A DNA stretch of 64,000 nt from Oscillospiraceae bacterium (GCA_021769725.1 JAETSI010000009.1:38561-102560), one strand, 5' to 3'; numbered from the stretch's first letter, positions 9,027 through 17,925 are shown. Numbers and translations: made by a program. The notes: generated by a model from the letters alone, not told the origin.

Positions 9027-9055
9027 AGTATAGCAGATTTTTTTGTAAAAATCAA
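9027..9055 (-). promoter_or_regulatory. Promoter of the pheA-metH operon
   Basis: On the minus strand TTGATT (9050-9055), 17 bases, TATACT (9027-9032). It is divergent from the ruvC promoter; the two -35 elements are about 20 bases apart. Confidence 0.65.
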
Positions 9056-9076
9056 TAAATTTTTGGAATAAATATA

Positions 9077-9106
9077 TTGCAAAAGTAACCGCTTATGTGT
9101 TATAAT
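9077..9106 (+). promoter_or_regulatory. Promoter of the ruv operon
   Basis: TTGCAA at 9077-9082 and TATAAT at 9101-9106 with an 18-base spacer, about 70 bases before the ruvC ATG. Confidence 0.65.
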
Positions 9107-9177
9107 AATATGGAATGCTGCAAGAACGTACTCCGGATGCTCCGTATATGTTCCGGCAGCCGTGAAAGGAGAGCCGT

Positions 9178-9666
9178 ATGGCAAAAACGATCAGAATTTT
9201 AGGAATAGATCCGGGTTATGCCATAGTAGGATTCGGCGTGCTGGATTACGACGGAATACGGTTTGTTCCGGTAGAGTACGGCGCAGTGCTGACTGAGGCA
9301 AATACACCGTTTCCGGAACGTCTCAGGGCTATTCACGAGGATATTGAATATATATTTGATAAATTCCGCCCGGAATGCATGGCGATAGAACGACTGTATT
9401 TCACTACAAACCAGAAAACAGCCATTGACGTTGCCCAGGCAAGGGGCGTGACGGTGCTGTCGGCGGCAAAGAGAGGTATTTCCGTATCGGAGTACACACC
9501 TCTTCAGGTAAAACAGTCGGTGGTCGGGTACGGAAAGGCTGAAAAGCATCAGGTAATGGAAATGACTCGCCAGATCTTAGGACTGGCGCAGATACCACGT
9601 CCGGATGACGCCGCCGACGCTCTTGCGATCGCCATATGCCACGGGCACACCACAAGATTTAGTTAA
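9178..9666 (+). CDS. ruvC: Holliday junction resolvase RuvC
   Basis: The protein has 162 residues. It is the endonuclease that cuts four-way junctions after RuvAB branch migration. The RNase H-like fold is shown by ILGIDPGYAIVGFGVL (first catalytic Asp), MAIERLYF (catalytic Glu), the middle region with KQSVVGYGKAEKHQV, and the C-terminal DDAADALAIAICH acidic pair. Its length is typical. ATG follows GAAAGGAGAG. It is the first gene of a run in which ruvA begins 13 bases after its stop. Confidence 0.97.
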   Translation: MAKTIRILGIDPGYAIVGFGVLDYDGIRFVPVEYGAVLTEANTPFPERLRAIHEDIEYIFDKFRPECMAIERLYFTTNQKTAIDVAQARGVTVLSAAKRGISVSEYTPLQVKQSVVGYGKAEKHQVMEMTRQILGLAQIPRPDDAADALAIAICHGHTTRFS

Positions 9667-9679
9667 GGAACGATGAAAA

Positions 9680-10294
9680 ATGATCTACAGTTTGCATGGA
9701 CGTCTGGCAGTCAAGGATATTAACTTCGCTGTTGTTGAATGCGGCGGAGTCGGCTACGGATGCAGGACTTCATACAATACGGTGTCTCAGCTTGGCGAGA
9801 TCGGCAGCGATGTCATGCTTTACACCCATCTTTACATAAGGGAGGACGCTGCGGAACTCTTCGCCTTTGCAACGCAGCAGGAACTGAGCTGCTTCCGCCT
9901 GCTTATCTCTGTTTCCGGCGTAGGGCCGAAAGCGGCGATATCTGTTCTTTCGGATGTAACTCCGGAAAAATTTGCTTTTCTTGTTGCTTCCGGTGACAGC
10001 AAGGCGTTTACCAGAACGAAAGGCATCGGAGCAAAAACGGCTCAGAGGATAGTGCTTGAACTGAAAGACAAGATATCCTCCGAATCGCTTGGCGGAGCTT
10101 TTACAGGCAGTTCCGTATCTTCTTCTCCGTCAGGGATATCCGGTTCTGATTCGGTATCGGAGGCTCTGGAAGCGCTTATGGTGCTGGGTTATTCTCAGGG
10201 AGAGGCAATGTCGGTTCTCGGAAAGCTTGATCCGGCTCTCAGCACCCAGGATCTTATAAAAGAAACATTACGGCTTATTACAGCCGGAAAATAA
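9680..10294 (+). CDS. ruvA: Holliday junction DNA helicase subunit RuvA
   Basis: The protein has 204 residues. It binds the four-way junction as a tetramer and loads the RuvB motors. It begins with the OB-fold MIYSLHGRL and carries two helix-hairpin-helix motifs (ISVSGVGPKAAISVL and TKGIGAKTAQRIVLEL). A serine/glycine-rich linker (about 140-155) leads to a C-terminal RuvB-contacting domain (about 158-204, EALEALMVLGYS). It lies in the ruvC-ruvA operon and is separated from ruvB by an inserted sseB-like gene. Confidence 0.97.
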   Translation: MIYSLHGRLAVKDINFAVVECGGVGYGCRTSYNTVSQLGEIGSDVMLYTHLYIREDAAELFAFATQQELSCFRLLISVSGVGPKAAISVLSDVTPEKFAFLVASGDSKAFTRTKGIGAKTAQRIVLELKDKISSESLGGAFTGSSVSSSPSGISGSDSVSEALEALMVLGYSQGEAMSVLGKLDPALSTQDLIKETLRLITAGK

Positions 10295-10322
10295 TAAGTT
10301 TTAAGAAGGGAAGAATCCAATT

Positions 10323-11054
10323 ATGAATCTCGACGAATTATTGAAGGCGGCAATTACCGATCCTACAAAGAGGTCGCTGTTTTTGCAGACCCTCATCAAG
10401 AGTGACGTATATGTTATCTGCAAAAATCCCGTGCGGCATGAGAGAGGCAGAGAAGAAGGCGGAGTCCAGCTGGAGCTTGTTACCACCCAGAACCCGGACG
10501 GCGATATCTTTATCCCGTTTTTTACCAGCTACCGTGCTCTTCAGCAGTTTGCAAAGCGCTACGTTGACTGTTACAAAATAAACTGCCTGAGACTTTTTGA
10601 TCTTATCCAGTCGGCGTCGGCAGTTCTCAATCCTAATTCTTACGGCAAGGAATTTTCCTCTCAGGAAATAAAGAGCATACTTATGGTGGCAAGAAACCTT
10701 AAAATCAAGGCTATTTCCTACAACGAAGCGGAGATAATCTCTTACCGTCCCGTTGAACATTCCGTAAGTCATATAACAAAGGCTGCAAGCAAGTTTCTTT
10801 CAAAGCAGCCCAATGTTGACCGTGCGTTCATCATGGAAATGGTAAAGGGTTGCGAAAAGCCGCAGATACTTATGGTTCTTGATATGATGGGTTCGACGAG
10901 AAAGCTTTTCGTTCCCCTCTCAAAGTATCTTTCAAGAACCGTGAAAAACAACGAACATCTCTGCTTTATCAGTTACGAGCAGGATATGGGAAAAAAGGCG
11001 GCAGGAACGGTAGAACCGTTCTATGTACGCAAAAAGCGTTATTTCGAGAAGTAA
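10323..11054 (+). CDS. SseB-like protein
   Basis: The protein has 243 residues. The N-terminal part (about 1-130) resembles the SseB N-domain: an opening NLDELLKAAITDP-type helix, then VYVICKNP, and TSYRALQQFAKRY. The C-terminal part (about 145-243), with KAASKFLSKQPNVDRAFIMEM, resembles the SseB C-domain. SseB was named for effects on serine sensitivity in E. coli; its biochemical role is unknown. It sits between ruvA and ruvB in the same direction, 28 bases after ruvA, and is probably co-transcribed. No signal peptide or membrane segment is seen. Confidence 0.72.
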   Translation: MNLDELLKAAITDPTKRSLFLQTLIKSDVYVICKNPVRHERGREEGGVQLELVTTQNPDGDIFIPFFTSYRALQQFAKRYVDCYKINCLRLFDLIQSASAVLNPNSYGKEFSSQEIKSILMVARNLKIKAISYNEAEIISYRPVEHSVSHITKAASKFLSKQPNVDRAFIMEMVKGCEKPQILMVLDMMGSTRKLFVPLSKYLSRTVKNNEHLCFISYEQDMGKKAAGTVEPFYVRKKRYFEK

Positions 11055-11094
11055 GCGGCATTGATATGCATTGAAAGGCGGTGATCGTCACATC

Positions 11095-12147
11095 ATGATA
11101 CAGACAGAGGATATGGAATTTGCTCCGAGGATAATCACTCCTGAAAATACCGATGAGGACGGCGATATTGAAGTAAATCTCAGACCACAGACGCTTCACG
11201 AGTATATCGGACAGGACAAGGTAAAGGAAAACCTTGCCATATATATAGAAGCGGCAAAGCGCAGAGGAGAACCTCTGGATCATGTACTGCTGTACGGACC
11301 TCCGGGTCTCGGAAAAACGACGTTGTCGGCTATTATAGCTCACGAATTGGGGGTAAATCTCCGTGTGACAACGGGACCTGCCATCGAAAAGCCGGGCGAT
11401 CTGGTGTCGCTGCTTACCAGCCTTTCGGACAACGACGTGCTCTTCATTGACGAGATACACAGGTTGTCCCATGCTGTTGAGGAAATACTTTATCCTGCAA
11501 TGGAGGACAGAGTGATCGATATCATTATCGGCAAAGGTCCGTCGGCCAGGTCGATACGTATGGATCTGAAACCGTTTACTCTTATAGGAGCGACAACAAG
11601 AGCGGGTCAGCTTTCCGCTCCTCTCCGTGATCGTTTCGGCGTTATCCAGCGTCTGGAATTGTATACAAAGGATCAGTTGACCGATATCATCCGCAGAAGC
11701 GCCATGATCCTCGGAATTCCCTGTGAGACCGACGGCGCATCGGAAATTGCCGGACGTTCACGGGGAACGCCGAGAATTGCCAACAGACTTCTGAAAAGAG
11801 TGCGTGATTTCGCCGACGTAATGGGAAACGGTCAGATAACGCAGCAGATAGTTTCCATAGCTCTTGGCCGTCTCGATATTGATGAACTGGGACTGGACAG
11901 TCTTGACAGGCGTATGCTTGAAATGATAATAAAAGGTTACGGAGGCGGTCCGGTGGGACTGGAAACGCTTGCTTCGGCGATAAACGAGGAATCGGTCACT
12001 CTGGAGGATGTCTGTGAGCCGTTCCTCATGCAGCTCGGATTCCTTGGCAGAACTCCCAGAGGACGTGTGGCGACAAAGCTGGCGTATGAGCACCTTGGTT
12101 GTGCAAGACCTGATGACGGCGTCAGCGGACAGCTCAGTTTCGGATAA
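11095..12147 (+). CDS. ruvB: Holliday junction branch-migration ATPase RuvB
   Basis: The protein has about 350 residues. It is the AAA+ motor that drives branch migration with RuvA. Walker A is GPPGLGKTT, Walker B is VLFIDEIHR, sensor 1 lies in [11 protein letters not shown], and the arginine finger follows LRDRFG. The C-terminal winged helix contains [15 protein letters not shown] chose ATG at 11095 over the in-frame TTG at 11071 because the ribosome-site-like GGCGGTGAT lies between them, upstream of 11095. It is co-oriented with ruvC-ruvA and the SseB-like gene. Confidence 0.96.
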   Translation: MIQTEDMEFAPRIITPENTDEDGDIEVNLRPQTLHEYIGQDKVKENLAIYIEAAKRRGEPLDHVLLYGPPGLGKTTLSAIIAHELGVNLRVTTGPAIEKPGDLVSLLTSLSDNDVLFIDEIHRLSHAVEEILYPAMEDRVIDIIIGKGPSARSIRMDLKPFTLIGATTRAGQLSAPLRDRFGVIQRLELYTKDQLTDIIRRSAMILGIPCETDGASEIAGRSRGTPRIANRLLKRVRDFADVMGNGQITQQIVSIALGRLDIDELGLDSLDRRMLEMIIKGYGGGPVGLETLASAINEESVTLEDVCEPFLMQLGFLGRTPRGRVATKLAYEHLGCARPDDGVSGQLSFG

Positions 12148-12159
12148 AGGTCACTTGGA

Positions 12160-12714
12160 ATGAGATTTGCAGGAAAACGGAATTTCCGGTATAATTCCGG
12201 CAGAAAAGAAGTTCCGGAGTTCGGCAGGATGATAAACGGTCAGGCGTGCGGTGCGGTATCGGGATTCCGGTATGGCATATGCCCCATGAGTTTCAACGGC
12301 TGCGAGGTCATTGCCGTCCATAACGCCCTTGCCTGGCTTGGCAGACCGCAAAAGCTTGCGGATATTGCATTTCGCATGGAACGCTTTCGGGTGCTTATGG
12401 GATTTTTCGGATGTAATGCCTATAAAATAGGCAGAGCGCTCTCTTATTTCGGTGCGGAGAATGTCAGAAGCCGGGAAACAGAGGGGAAGTCTGCTTATAT
12501 AGTTGTTTTCTGGACAAAAAGACCTTTTTTGTCGTCGATCCATACGGTCTTTTGCGTAAGGACAGACAGCGGAACAGAGGTCTACAACAGCAGCAACGGA
12601 TGTACAGAGATGAAAATATATAAGGATATCAGGCAGTATATAGGCAAAAGAAAGCCAATAGCCGTATATTCTGTTAAGGCAACACCGCATAAAGATTGCA
12701 CATCATCTGCTTGA
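12160..12714 (+). CDS. Unrecognised protein, possible C39-like cysteine peptidase fold
   Basis: The protein has 184 residues. It begins 12 bases after ruvB, with AAAGG about 8 bases before the ATG. I do not recognise the family. The segment MSFNGCEVIAVHNALAWLG looks like the Cys-containing helix of C39/papain-like peptidases, and SIHTVFCVRT further on could hold the His strand, followed by an Asn-rich turn (YNSSNG). A peptidase or peptidase-derived fold is possible but unproven. No signal peptide or membrane helix is seen. The last 12 or so residues (from KATPHK) and the TGA are encoded by the repeat starting at 12678, so the original C-terminus has probably been replaced. Confidence 0.6.
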   Translation: MRFAGKRNFRYNSGRKEVPEFGRMINGQACGAVSGFRYGICPMSFNGCEVIAVHNALAWLGRPQKLADIAFRMERFRVLMGFFGCNAYKIGRALSYFGAENVRSRETEGKSAYIVVFWTKRPFLSSIHTVFCVRTDSGTEVYNSSNGCTEMKIYKDIRQYIGKRKPIAVYSVKATPHKDCTSSA

Positions 12715-12836
12715 ATATTTTCCGTCATTTTTCACATAAATTTCTTGACATACGGCAGTATGCCTGCGAAATTTCTGTACAATTTGACGAAAAATCTTAC
12801 TGCGCATCTGCCGCACAATCTTTGTGTGGTGTTGCC
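12678..12836. repeat. MITE-like element with about 33-bp terminal inverted repeats (family 1)
   Basis: The left end (12678-12710, beginning GGCAACACCGCATAAAGATTG) matches the reverse complement of the right end (12804-12836, GGCAACACCACACAAAGATTG) at most positions. The interior of about 93 bases is A+T-rich and has no ORF. It is short, has inverted ends and no transposase, as in a non-autonomous mobile element. It ends the upstream gene and lies 41 bases before the next start codon. Confidence 0.72.
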
Positions 12837-12877
12837 TCAAATAAAAAGAACAAAGAGAAACAAAGGAGATAAATAAA

Positions 12878-14227
12878 ATGTCAGGACTGTTCGGAACAGA
12901 CAGCGCAAGAGGTCTTGCCGTGACGGAGCTTTCCTGCGAGCTTGCTATGCAGGCAGGAAGAGCAGCTGCGGAGCTTTTTGCGAAAGAACAGGGAGAAAAA
13001 ATAATTGTTGCCAAGGACGGCGCATTGTCCTCGGCAGTGCTTGAAGCGGCAGTCTGCGCCGGAATATGCTCCTCCGGCGTTGATGCTGAAACCGTGGGAG
13101 AAATTTCCGCAGCGGCAGCTTCGTTCATTGTCAGAGAGCATGAGGCCGCCGCCGGAATAATGATAAGCGAGGCTTCCGGAATTCCGGGAGCAAGCGGAAT
13201 AATCATATTTGACCGTGAGGGACTGCGTCTCAGTGAGGATGCACAGCTTGAGGTTGAGGAGTATATCTATTCCACGTCCGGGGAGAGACGGCGTTTTGAG
13301 AATATCGGCAGAATGCTCAGCAGCGATACGGCTGCTGACGAGTATATCAGCCATATAAAAGCGATACCGGCAGTAAATCTGACGGGAATGAGGGTAGCTG
13401 CAGTATGCGGAAGCGGCTTTCTGAAAAGAGCCGTGGAAAAGCTGTTTTCTGCTATGGGCGCAGAAGTGTCTGTTCTTCCGGAGCAGGAAAGTGTGTCCGA
13501 ACCGGATATAACTCCCGGCATAACCGGTCTTGAACGGCTGATGGACTTTGTAGCAGACGGGGATTTCAGCTGCGGTCTTGCAATTGAGGGCGACGGCAGC
13601 AGCTGTCTTGCAGTGGACGAAAACGGTATGCCTGTTGACGGCGAGACGCTCCTTGCTATAATCGCAGGATTTTGCCGTGAAAAAGGTCAGCTTAAAGATA
13701 ATGCGATCGTAGTAAATATCATGAGCAGTCTCGGACTGATGAATTTTGCAGAAGAAAACGGAATAAAGGTCGTCACTTCCGGTTCCTGCGGCAGAAGCGT
13801 TCTGGAGCGTATGCTGGAGGGCGGGTATAATCTGGGCGGCGGTCAGAGCGGACATATCTTTCTGACCGATTATTCCCCCTGCGATGATGGTCTGCTGTGC
13901 GGTGCAAAGATTTTAGAGATACTTAAAACGACAGGGAAAAAACTTAGTGAACTTGCAGGAGAAATGAAAAAGCTCCCCCAGATATGCCTGAATGTGCGCA
14001 TAAGCGACAGCGGACGTGAAGTCTGGAAAAACGACGAAGCGATCACCGGGCTTATTGAGCATTACGAGGAAGAACTCGGCAGCGGCGGCAGGATCATAGT
14101 CCGTGAAAGCAGCGGAAATGCCCCTTTTATCCGTGTTATGGCAGAGGGCAGTGATTTCGGCAGGATAAACGAGATGGCTATGGATATCGCACAGCGCATC
14201 AAGGAAAGATGCAGATTTTATAATTAG
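12878..14227 (+). CDS. Degenerate alpha-D-phosphohexomutase paralogue
   Basis: The protein has 449 residues and is collinear with the GlmM/phosphomannomutase superfamily (compare glmM at 35768). It keeps LFGTDSARG at the N-terminus, a serine at about residue 100 in ASGIP at the phosphoserine site, GQSGH near 325 and RESSGNAPFIRV near 409-420. Several catalytic residues are altered. The metal loop DGDADR is EGDGSS (about 237-242), the phosphoserine motif ASHNP is ASGIP, GEQSGH is GGQSGH, and GKDTR is AKDGA. Two metal-binding aspartates are therefore missing. The likely reading is a catalytically weak or inactive relative with a binding or regulatory role. It has a strong ribosome site (AAAGGAGAT) and an intact frame, so it is probably not decaying. 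Confidence 0.82.
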   Translation: MSGLFGTDSARGLAVTELSCELAMQAGRAAAELFAKEQGEKIIVAKDGALSSAVLEAAVCAGICSSGVDAETVGEISAAAASFIVREHEAAAGIMISEASGIPGASGIIIFDREGLRLSEDAQLEVEEYIYSTSGERRRFENIGRMLSSDTAADEYISHIKAIPAVNLTGMRVAAVCGSGFLKRAVEKLFSAMGAEVSVLPEQESVSEPDITPGITGLERLMDFVADGDFSCGLAIEGDGSSCLAVDENGMPVDGETLLAIIAGFCREKGQLKDNAIVVNIMSSLGLMNFAEENGIKVVTSGSCGRSVLERMLEGGYNLGGGQSGHIFLTDYSPCDDGLLCGAKILEILKTTGKKLSELAGEMKKLPQICLNVRISDSGREVWKNDEAITGLIEHYEEELGSGGRIIVRESSGNAPFIRVMAEGSDFGRINEMAMDIAQRIKERCRFYN

Positions 14228-14239
14228 GTGGGTTGAATA

Positions 14240-15121
14240 TTGAGAACCGCAGATAACTGGAAAGACTATTTAATACTTGATACATCCGACGGAGAAAAAC
14301 TGGAGACATGGGGAGGAATAAGCCTTGTGCGGCCCGATCCTCAGATAATCTGGAAAACCGACAGAACAGATCCCCTTTGGAACAGCGCCGACGGGCACTA
14401 TCTCCGCTCGAATCAGGGCGGCGGTAAATGGGAATTCCGTCGGAAGCTGCCGGAATCCTGGTGCATTTCTTACAGGGAACTGAAATTCAATATTCGTCCT
14501 ACAGGTTTCAAGCATACGGGACTTTTCCCGGAACAGGCTGTAAACTGGGACTTCATGGCGGAAAAAATAAAAAATGCCGGCAGAAAGATAAGCGTGCTGA
14601 ATCTTTTTGCCTATACGGGCGGAGCAACCCTTGCCTGCGCTGCCGCAGGAGCAGAAGTATGCCATGTGGACGCCTCAAAGGGTATGGTGCAGTGGGCAAG
14701 GGATAATGCAGCAGCTTCCGGACTTTCCGAAAGACCCGTGCGCTGGATCGTGGACGACTGCGAGAAGTTCATTGCCCGTGAGATACGCCGTGGCAGACGA
14801 TACGACGCTGTAATAATGGATCCCCCCAGTTACGGCAGAGGCCCCGGAGGAGAGGTCTGGAAGCTTGAAAACTGTGTCTACGATCTCGTAAAGCTCTGTT
14901 CCGGAGTTCTTTCTGAAAACCCGCTTTTCTTTCTGATAAACAGCTATACCACCGGACTTTCACCGTCGGTTATGGGCTATATTCTGGGTACTGTTCTCAC
15001 TGGAAAATTCGGTGGCAGTGTGACCTTTGACGAAATAGGTTTGCCGGTAAAGTCCACCGGAATGACGCTTCCGTGCGGCTCAACGGCGATATGGGAGAAT
15101 AAAAATGAGCAGTATCATTAA
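14240..15121 (+). CDS. SAM-dependent RNA methyltransferase of the RlmI/RlmK class
   Basis: The protein has 293 residues. The TTG start at 14240 is chosen for the AGGTGGG upstream. The Rossmann methyltransferase domain (about 110-290) has [19 protein letters not shown] (SAM loop), [15 protein letters not shown] (acidic SAM ligand) and [10 protein letters not shown], the DPPSY-type motif seen in enzymes that methylate bases of rRNA. The N-terminal about 100 residues match the short N-extension of stand-alone clostridial members and contain no PUA domain. Its end overlaps ecfA1 by 17 bases, so translation is probably coupled. The exact target nucleotide is unknown. Confidence 0.85.
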   Translation: MRTADNWKDYLILDTSDGEKLETWGGISLVRPDPQIIWKTDRTDPLWNSADGHYLRSNQGGGKWEFRRKLPESWCISYRELKFNIRPTGFKHTGLFPEQAVNWDFMAEKIKNAGRKISVLNLFAYTGGATLACAAAGAEVCHVDASKGMVQWARDNAAASGLSERPVRWIVDDCEKFIAREIRRGRRYDAVIMDPPSYGRGPGGEVWKLENCVYDLVKLCSGVLSENPLFFLINSYTTGLSPSVMGYILGTVLTGKFGGSVTFDEIGLPVKSTGMTLPCGSTAIWENKNEQYH

Positions 15122-15953
15122 AATAGAGGATCTTCATTTCAGTTATGACTCTGACGGTGGGAATGAAGTTCGTGACGAAGTGCTGAAAGGCATAGATCTC
15201 ACCATAGAGGAAGGTGAATTTGTAGCCGTCCTGGGTCACAACGGTTCGGGAAAGTCTACCCTGGCAAAGCATCTAAATGCTATTTTGCTTCCCTCAAAAG
15301 GAAAAGTTATCGTTGACGGTATCGATACGGCAGATGAGGGCAGGCTCTTTGATTTGCGCCGCCGTGCAGGAATGGTTTTCCAGAATCCTGATAATCAGAT
15401 AGTCTCCTCGATAGTTGAGGAGGATGTTGCATTTGCCCTGGAAAATCTCGGTGTTCCTTATGAGGAGATGCGGCGTCGTGTGGACGAAGCGCTGAAATCC
15501 GTCAATATGTATGAATACCGCCTGCATTCTCCGGCTCAGCTTTCCGGCGGTCAGAAACAGAGGGTCGCTATTGCCGGAATAATCGCCATGCAGCCGAAAT
15601 GCATAATTCTTGACGAGCCGACGGCGATGCTTGACCCCAGCGGCAGAAAAGAAGTCATGGCGACTGTAAAGCGCATGAACCGTGAACAAGGCATTACTGT
15701 GGTTCTTATTACCCATTATATGGACGAGGCGGCTCAGAGCGGACGTGTGGTCGTTATTGACAAGGGCAGGCTGATAATGGACGACAAGCCGGAAAAGGTC
15801 TTTGCACAGGTCGGACGGATGAAAGAGATCGGTCTTGACGTGCCGCAGGTGACGGAACTTGCTTGGGAACTTAAAAAAGCCGGATATGATATCTCACCCG
15901 AGATCATCACCGAAGACCAGTGCGTGGAAGCACTGCTCAGGCTCATCGGCTGA
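15105..15953 (+). CDS. ecfA1: ECF transporter ATPase EcfA1
   Basis: The protein has 282 residues. It is one of two ATPases of a shared energy-coupling-factor module for vitamin or metal uptake. Walker A is GHNGSGKST, the Q-loop region is [10 protein letters not shown] (family-specific), the ABC signature is LSGGQKQR, and Walker B is [13 protein letters not shown]. The C-terminal extension (about 225-282) is the usual EcfA dimerisation region. ATG is within the end of the upstream methyltransferase gene. The neighbouring ecfA2 and ecfT complete the module, with a repeat-filled gap of 288 bases between ecfA1 and ecfA2. Confidence 0.95.
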   Translation: MSSIIKIEDLHFSYDSDGGNEVRDEVLKGIDLTIEEGEFVAVLGHNGSGKSTLAKHLNAILLPSKGKVIVDGIDTADEGRLFDLRRRAGMVFQNPDNQIVSSIVEEDVAFALENLGVPYEEMRRRVDEALKSVNMYEYRLHSPAQLSGGQKQRVAIAGIIAMQPKCIILDEPTAMLDPSGRKEVMATVKRMNREQGITVVLITHYMDEAAQSGRVVVIDKGRLIMDDKPEKVFAQVGRMKEIGLDVPQVTELAWELKKAGYDISPEIITEDQCVEALLRLIG

Positions 15954-15959
15954 TAATAT

Positions 15960-16130
15960 CAACAACTTAAAGTGGGGATGCTGTCCCCACACCCTTGTCA
16001 AAGGGTGACTCCCCACAGTGTGGGGAGATGTCACGAAGTGACAGAGGGGACGGGCGCCGGTTAGGCAAATCCCCCCTTTGAAAACCCATTATAAATTACA
16101 TTCATTACCCCGTAAAGGGGTAATAAATGT
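15960..16130 (-). repeat. Dispersed intergenic repeat, family 2, copy 2 with nested palindromes
   Basis: In inverse orientation it repeats the blocks of 5371-5484: the palindrome around ATTACCCC...GGGGTAAT (16100-16130), AATGGGTTTTCAAAGGGG, and GGGTGTGGGGACAGCATCCCC. Inserted within are two extra hairpins, CTCCCCACA/TGTGGGGAG and TGTCAC-GAA-GTGACA. The stretch 16131-16226 adds another terminal-like block (ACGTAAGCTGCTGACATTA, 16191-16209) in the opposite sense. No ORF lies in 15954-16241. The repeat splits the ECF operon. Confidence 0.72.
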
Positions 16131-16241
16131 AATCAGAGTGAGTGTTCATAGAGAAGATTTCCTTTTGGCATGGACGTAGGAAACAGAACCACGTAAGCTG
16201 CTGACATTACTCAAGCTGATACTGATAAGGAGGTTTTTTGT

Positions 16242-17105
16242 TTGCCAATTCTTGAAACACAGGAGCTGACTTATGTTTACAGTCCCGGAACACCGTTTGA
16301 AAAAACGGCTGTGGATCATGTGAATATTTCCATTGAAAAGGGCGAAATGATAGGCGTAATGGGCCATACGGGATCGGGAAAATCCACGCTGATCCAACAC
16401 TTCAACGGACTTTTAAGACCGACTTCGGGAAAAGTTCTTCTTGACGGAAAGGATATCTGGGAGGACAAGACGAAGATACGTGACGTCCGTTTCAGGGTCG
16501 GGCTTGTTTTTCAGTATCCCGAGTATCAGCTTTTTGAGGAAACGGTCTTTAAGGATATAGCTTTCGGCCCGAAGAATATGGGACTGGATGAGGCGGAGAT
16601 AAAGCGCCGTGTTCTGGAAACGTCTCATGATATAGGTCTTTCGGAGGAACTTATGGAACGGTCGCCCTTTGATCTTTCCGGAGGTCAGAAACGGCGTGCC
16701 GCCATTGCCGGAGTAATGGCAATGGAGCCTGATGTGCTTATCCTCGACGAACCTACAGCCGGTCTTGACCCGGCAGGCAGAGACAAGATACTTGGTCATA
16801 TAAAAGCTTATCATCGCAGAACCGGAAACACTACGCTTATCGTTTCTCACAGTATGGAGGATATAGCGTCGTTTGCGGACAGGATACTTGTGATGAGCGA
16901 TTCAAAGCTTTTCTGCTTTGACGATACGGTAAAGGTTTTTGCACGGTCGGAGGAGATCTCCTCTATCGGACTGGATGTTCCGCAGATAACCAGAGTATTT
17001 GACGAGCTGAAAAGGCAGGGAGCAGATTTCGGAAAAGAAGTCTACACCGTGGAATATGCAAAAAATCTGCTGCTGAAAAGACTCAGTGAAAGAGAGGTTC
17101 CCTGA
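16242..17105 (+). CDS. ecfA2: ECF transporter ATPase EcfA2
   Basis: The protein has 287 residues and is the second ATPase, forming a heterodimer with EcfA1. The TTG start at 16242 lies 8 bases after AAGGAGG. It shows GHTGSGKST (Walker A), VFQYPEYQLFEETV (Q-loop with the EcfA2-type EYQLFE), DLSGGQKRR (signature) and LILDEPTAGLDP (Walker B). The C-terminal extension is present. It overlaps or abuts ecfT, so translation is coupled. No substrate-binding S-component is in this window, so the module is probably shared by S-components encoded elsewhere. Confidence 0.95.
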   Translation: MPILETQELTYVYSPGTPFEKTAVDHVNISIEKGEMIGVMGHTGSGKSTLIQHFNGLLRPTSGKVLLDGKDIWEDKTKIRDVRFRVGLVFQYPEYQLFEETVFKDIAFGPKNMGLDEAEIKRRVLETSHDIGLSEELMERSPFDLSGGQKRRAAIAGVMAMEPDVLILDEPTAGLDPAGRDKILGHIKAYHRRTGNTTLIVSHSMEDIASFADRILVMSDSKLFCFDDTVKVFARSEEISSIGLDVPQITRVFDELKRQGADFGKEVYTVEYAKNLLLKRLSEREVP

Positions 17106-17106
17106 A

Positions 17107-17913
17107 TTGCTGAGAGATATTACAATAGGACAGTATTTCCCGGGAAACAGCCTTATCCACCGGCTTGATCCCAGATTTAAAATAGTAATAACCGTGCTTT
17201 ACATCATCATGCTTTTTGCCGGGGGAACGTATACCGGGCTGGCGATCGGAGCAGTCTATGCCTTTATTGCCATTGCTTTGTCAAAAATAAAGCCGAAGAT
17301 GTTCGTAAAAAGTATAAAGCCTATTATGCCGTTTCTGCTGATAACGGCGGTGATAAATCTGCTGCTGGTAAGCTCCGGAGAGATACTCTGGCAGTGGAAG
17401 TTCCTGAAAATTACCGATGCAGGCATCAATATAAGCGTATTCATGATAATAAGAATCGTCCTGCTTATCGCCGGAACTTCGCTGCTGACCTACACCACAT
17501 CACCGATTACTCTTACCGACGCTATAGAGAGACTTCTTTCGCCGTTGAAAAAGCTGAAATTTCCGGTACATGAGCTTGCAATGATGATGTCTATAGCTTT
17601 GCGTTTTATTCCCACACTGATCGAGGAAACAGACAAGATAATGTCCGCTCAGAAAGCAAGGGGAGCGGAGATAGATACCGGAAGTTTCATTACCAGGGCA
17701 AGGAATCTTGTGTCAATACTCGTGCCGCTGTTTATATCTTCATTCCGGAGGGCAGACGAGCTGGCGACTGCCATGGAATGCCGCTGCTATAACGGCGGTT
17801 CAGGGCGTACCCGTCTGAGACAGCTTAAATCAGCTCCCAGGGATTACGCCGCACTTTTTGTGACTGCGGCATTTTTAGCAGGAGAAATAATTATCGGCAG
17901 AATATGGCATTGA
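17107..17913 (+). CDS. ecfT: ECF transporter transmembrane scaffold EcfT
   Basis: The protein has about 268 residues. It is the membrane subunit linking the ATPases to exchangeable S-components. TTG at 17107, 9 bases after AGAGAGG, gives the family-typical start LRDITIGQYFPGNSLIHRLDP; the in-frame GTG at 17086 is less likely. About five to six hydrophobic segments are visible. The two coupling motifs are present as QKARGAEID and AMECRCYNGG (the Ala-Arg-Gly and related motif that inserts into the ATPase grooves). Confidence 0.93.
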   Translation: MLRDITIGQYFPGNSLIHRLDPRFKIVITVLYIIMLFAGGTYTGLAIGAVYAFIAIALSKIKPKMFVKSIKPIMPFLLITAVINLLLVSSGEILWQWKFLKITDAGINISVFMIIRIVLLIAGTSLLTYTTSPITLTDAIERLLSPLKKLKFPVHELAMMMSIALRFIPTLIEETDKIMSAQKARGAEIDTGSFITRARNLVSILVPLFISSFRRADELATAMECRCYNGGSGRTRLRQLKSAPRDYAALFVTAAFLAGEIIIGRIWH

Positions 17914-17925
17914 AGTGAGGAAAAA

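Noticed and set aside
12739..12795. Promoter inside the family 1 repeat for the phosphohexomutase gene
   Set aside because: TTGACA and TACAAT occur but are 27 bases apart, and no good -10 lies 16-18 bases from the TTGACA.
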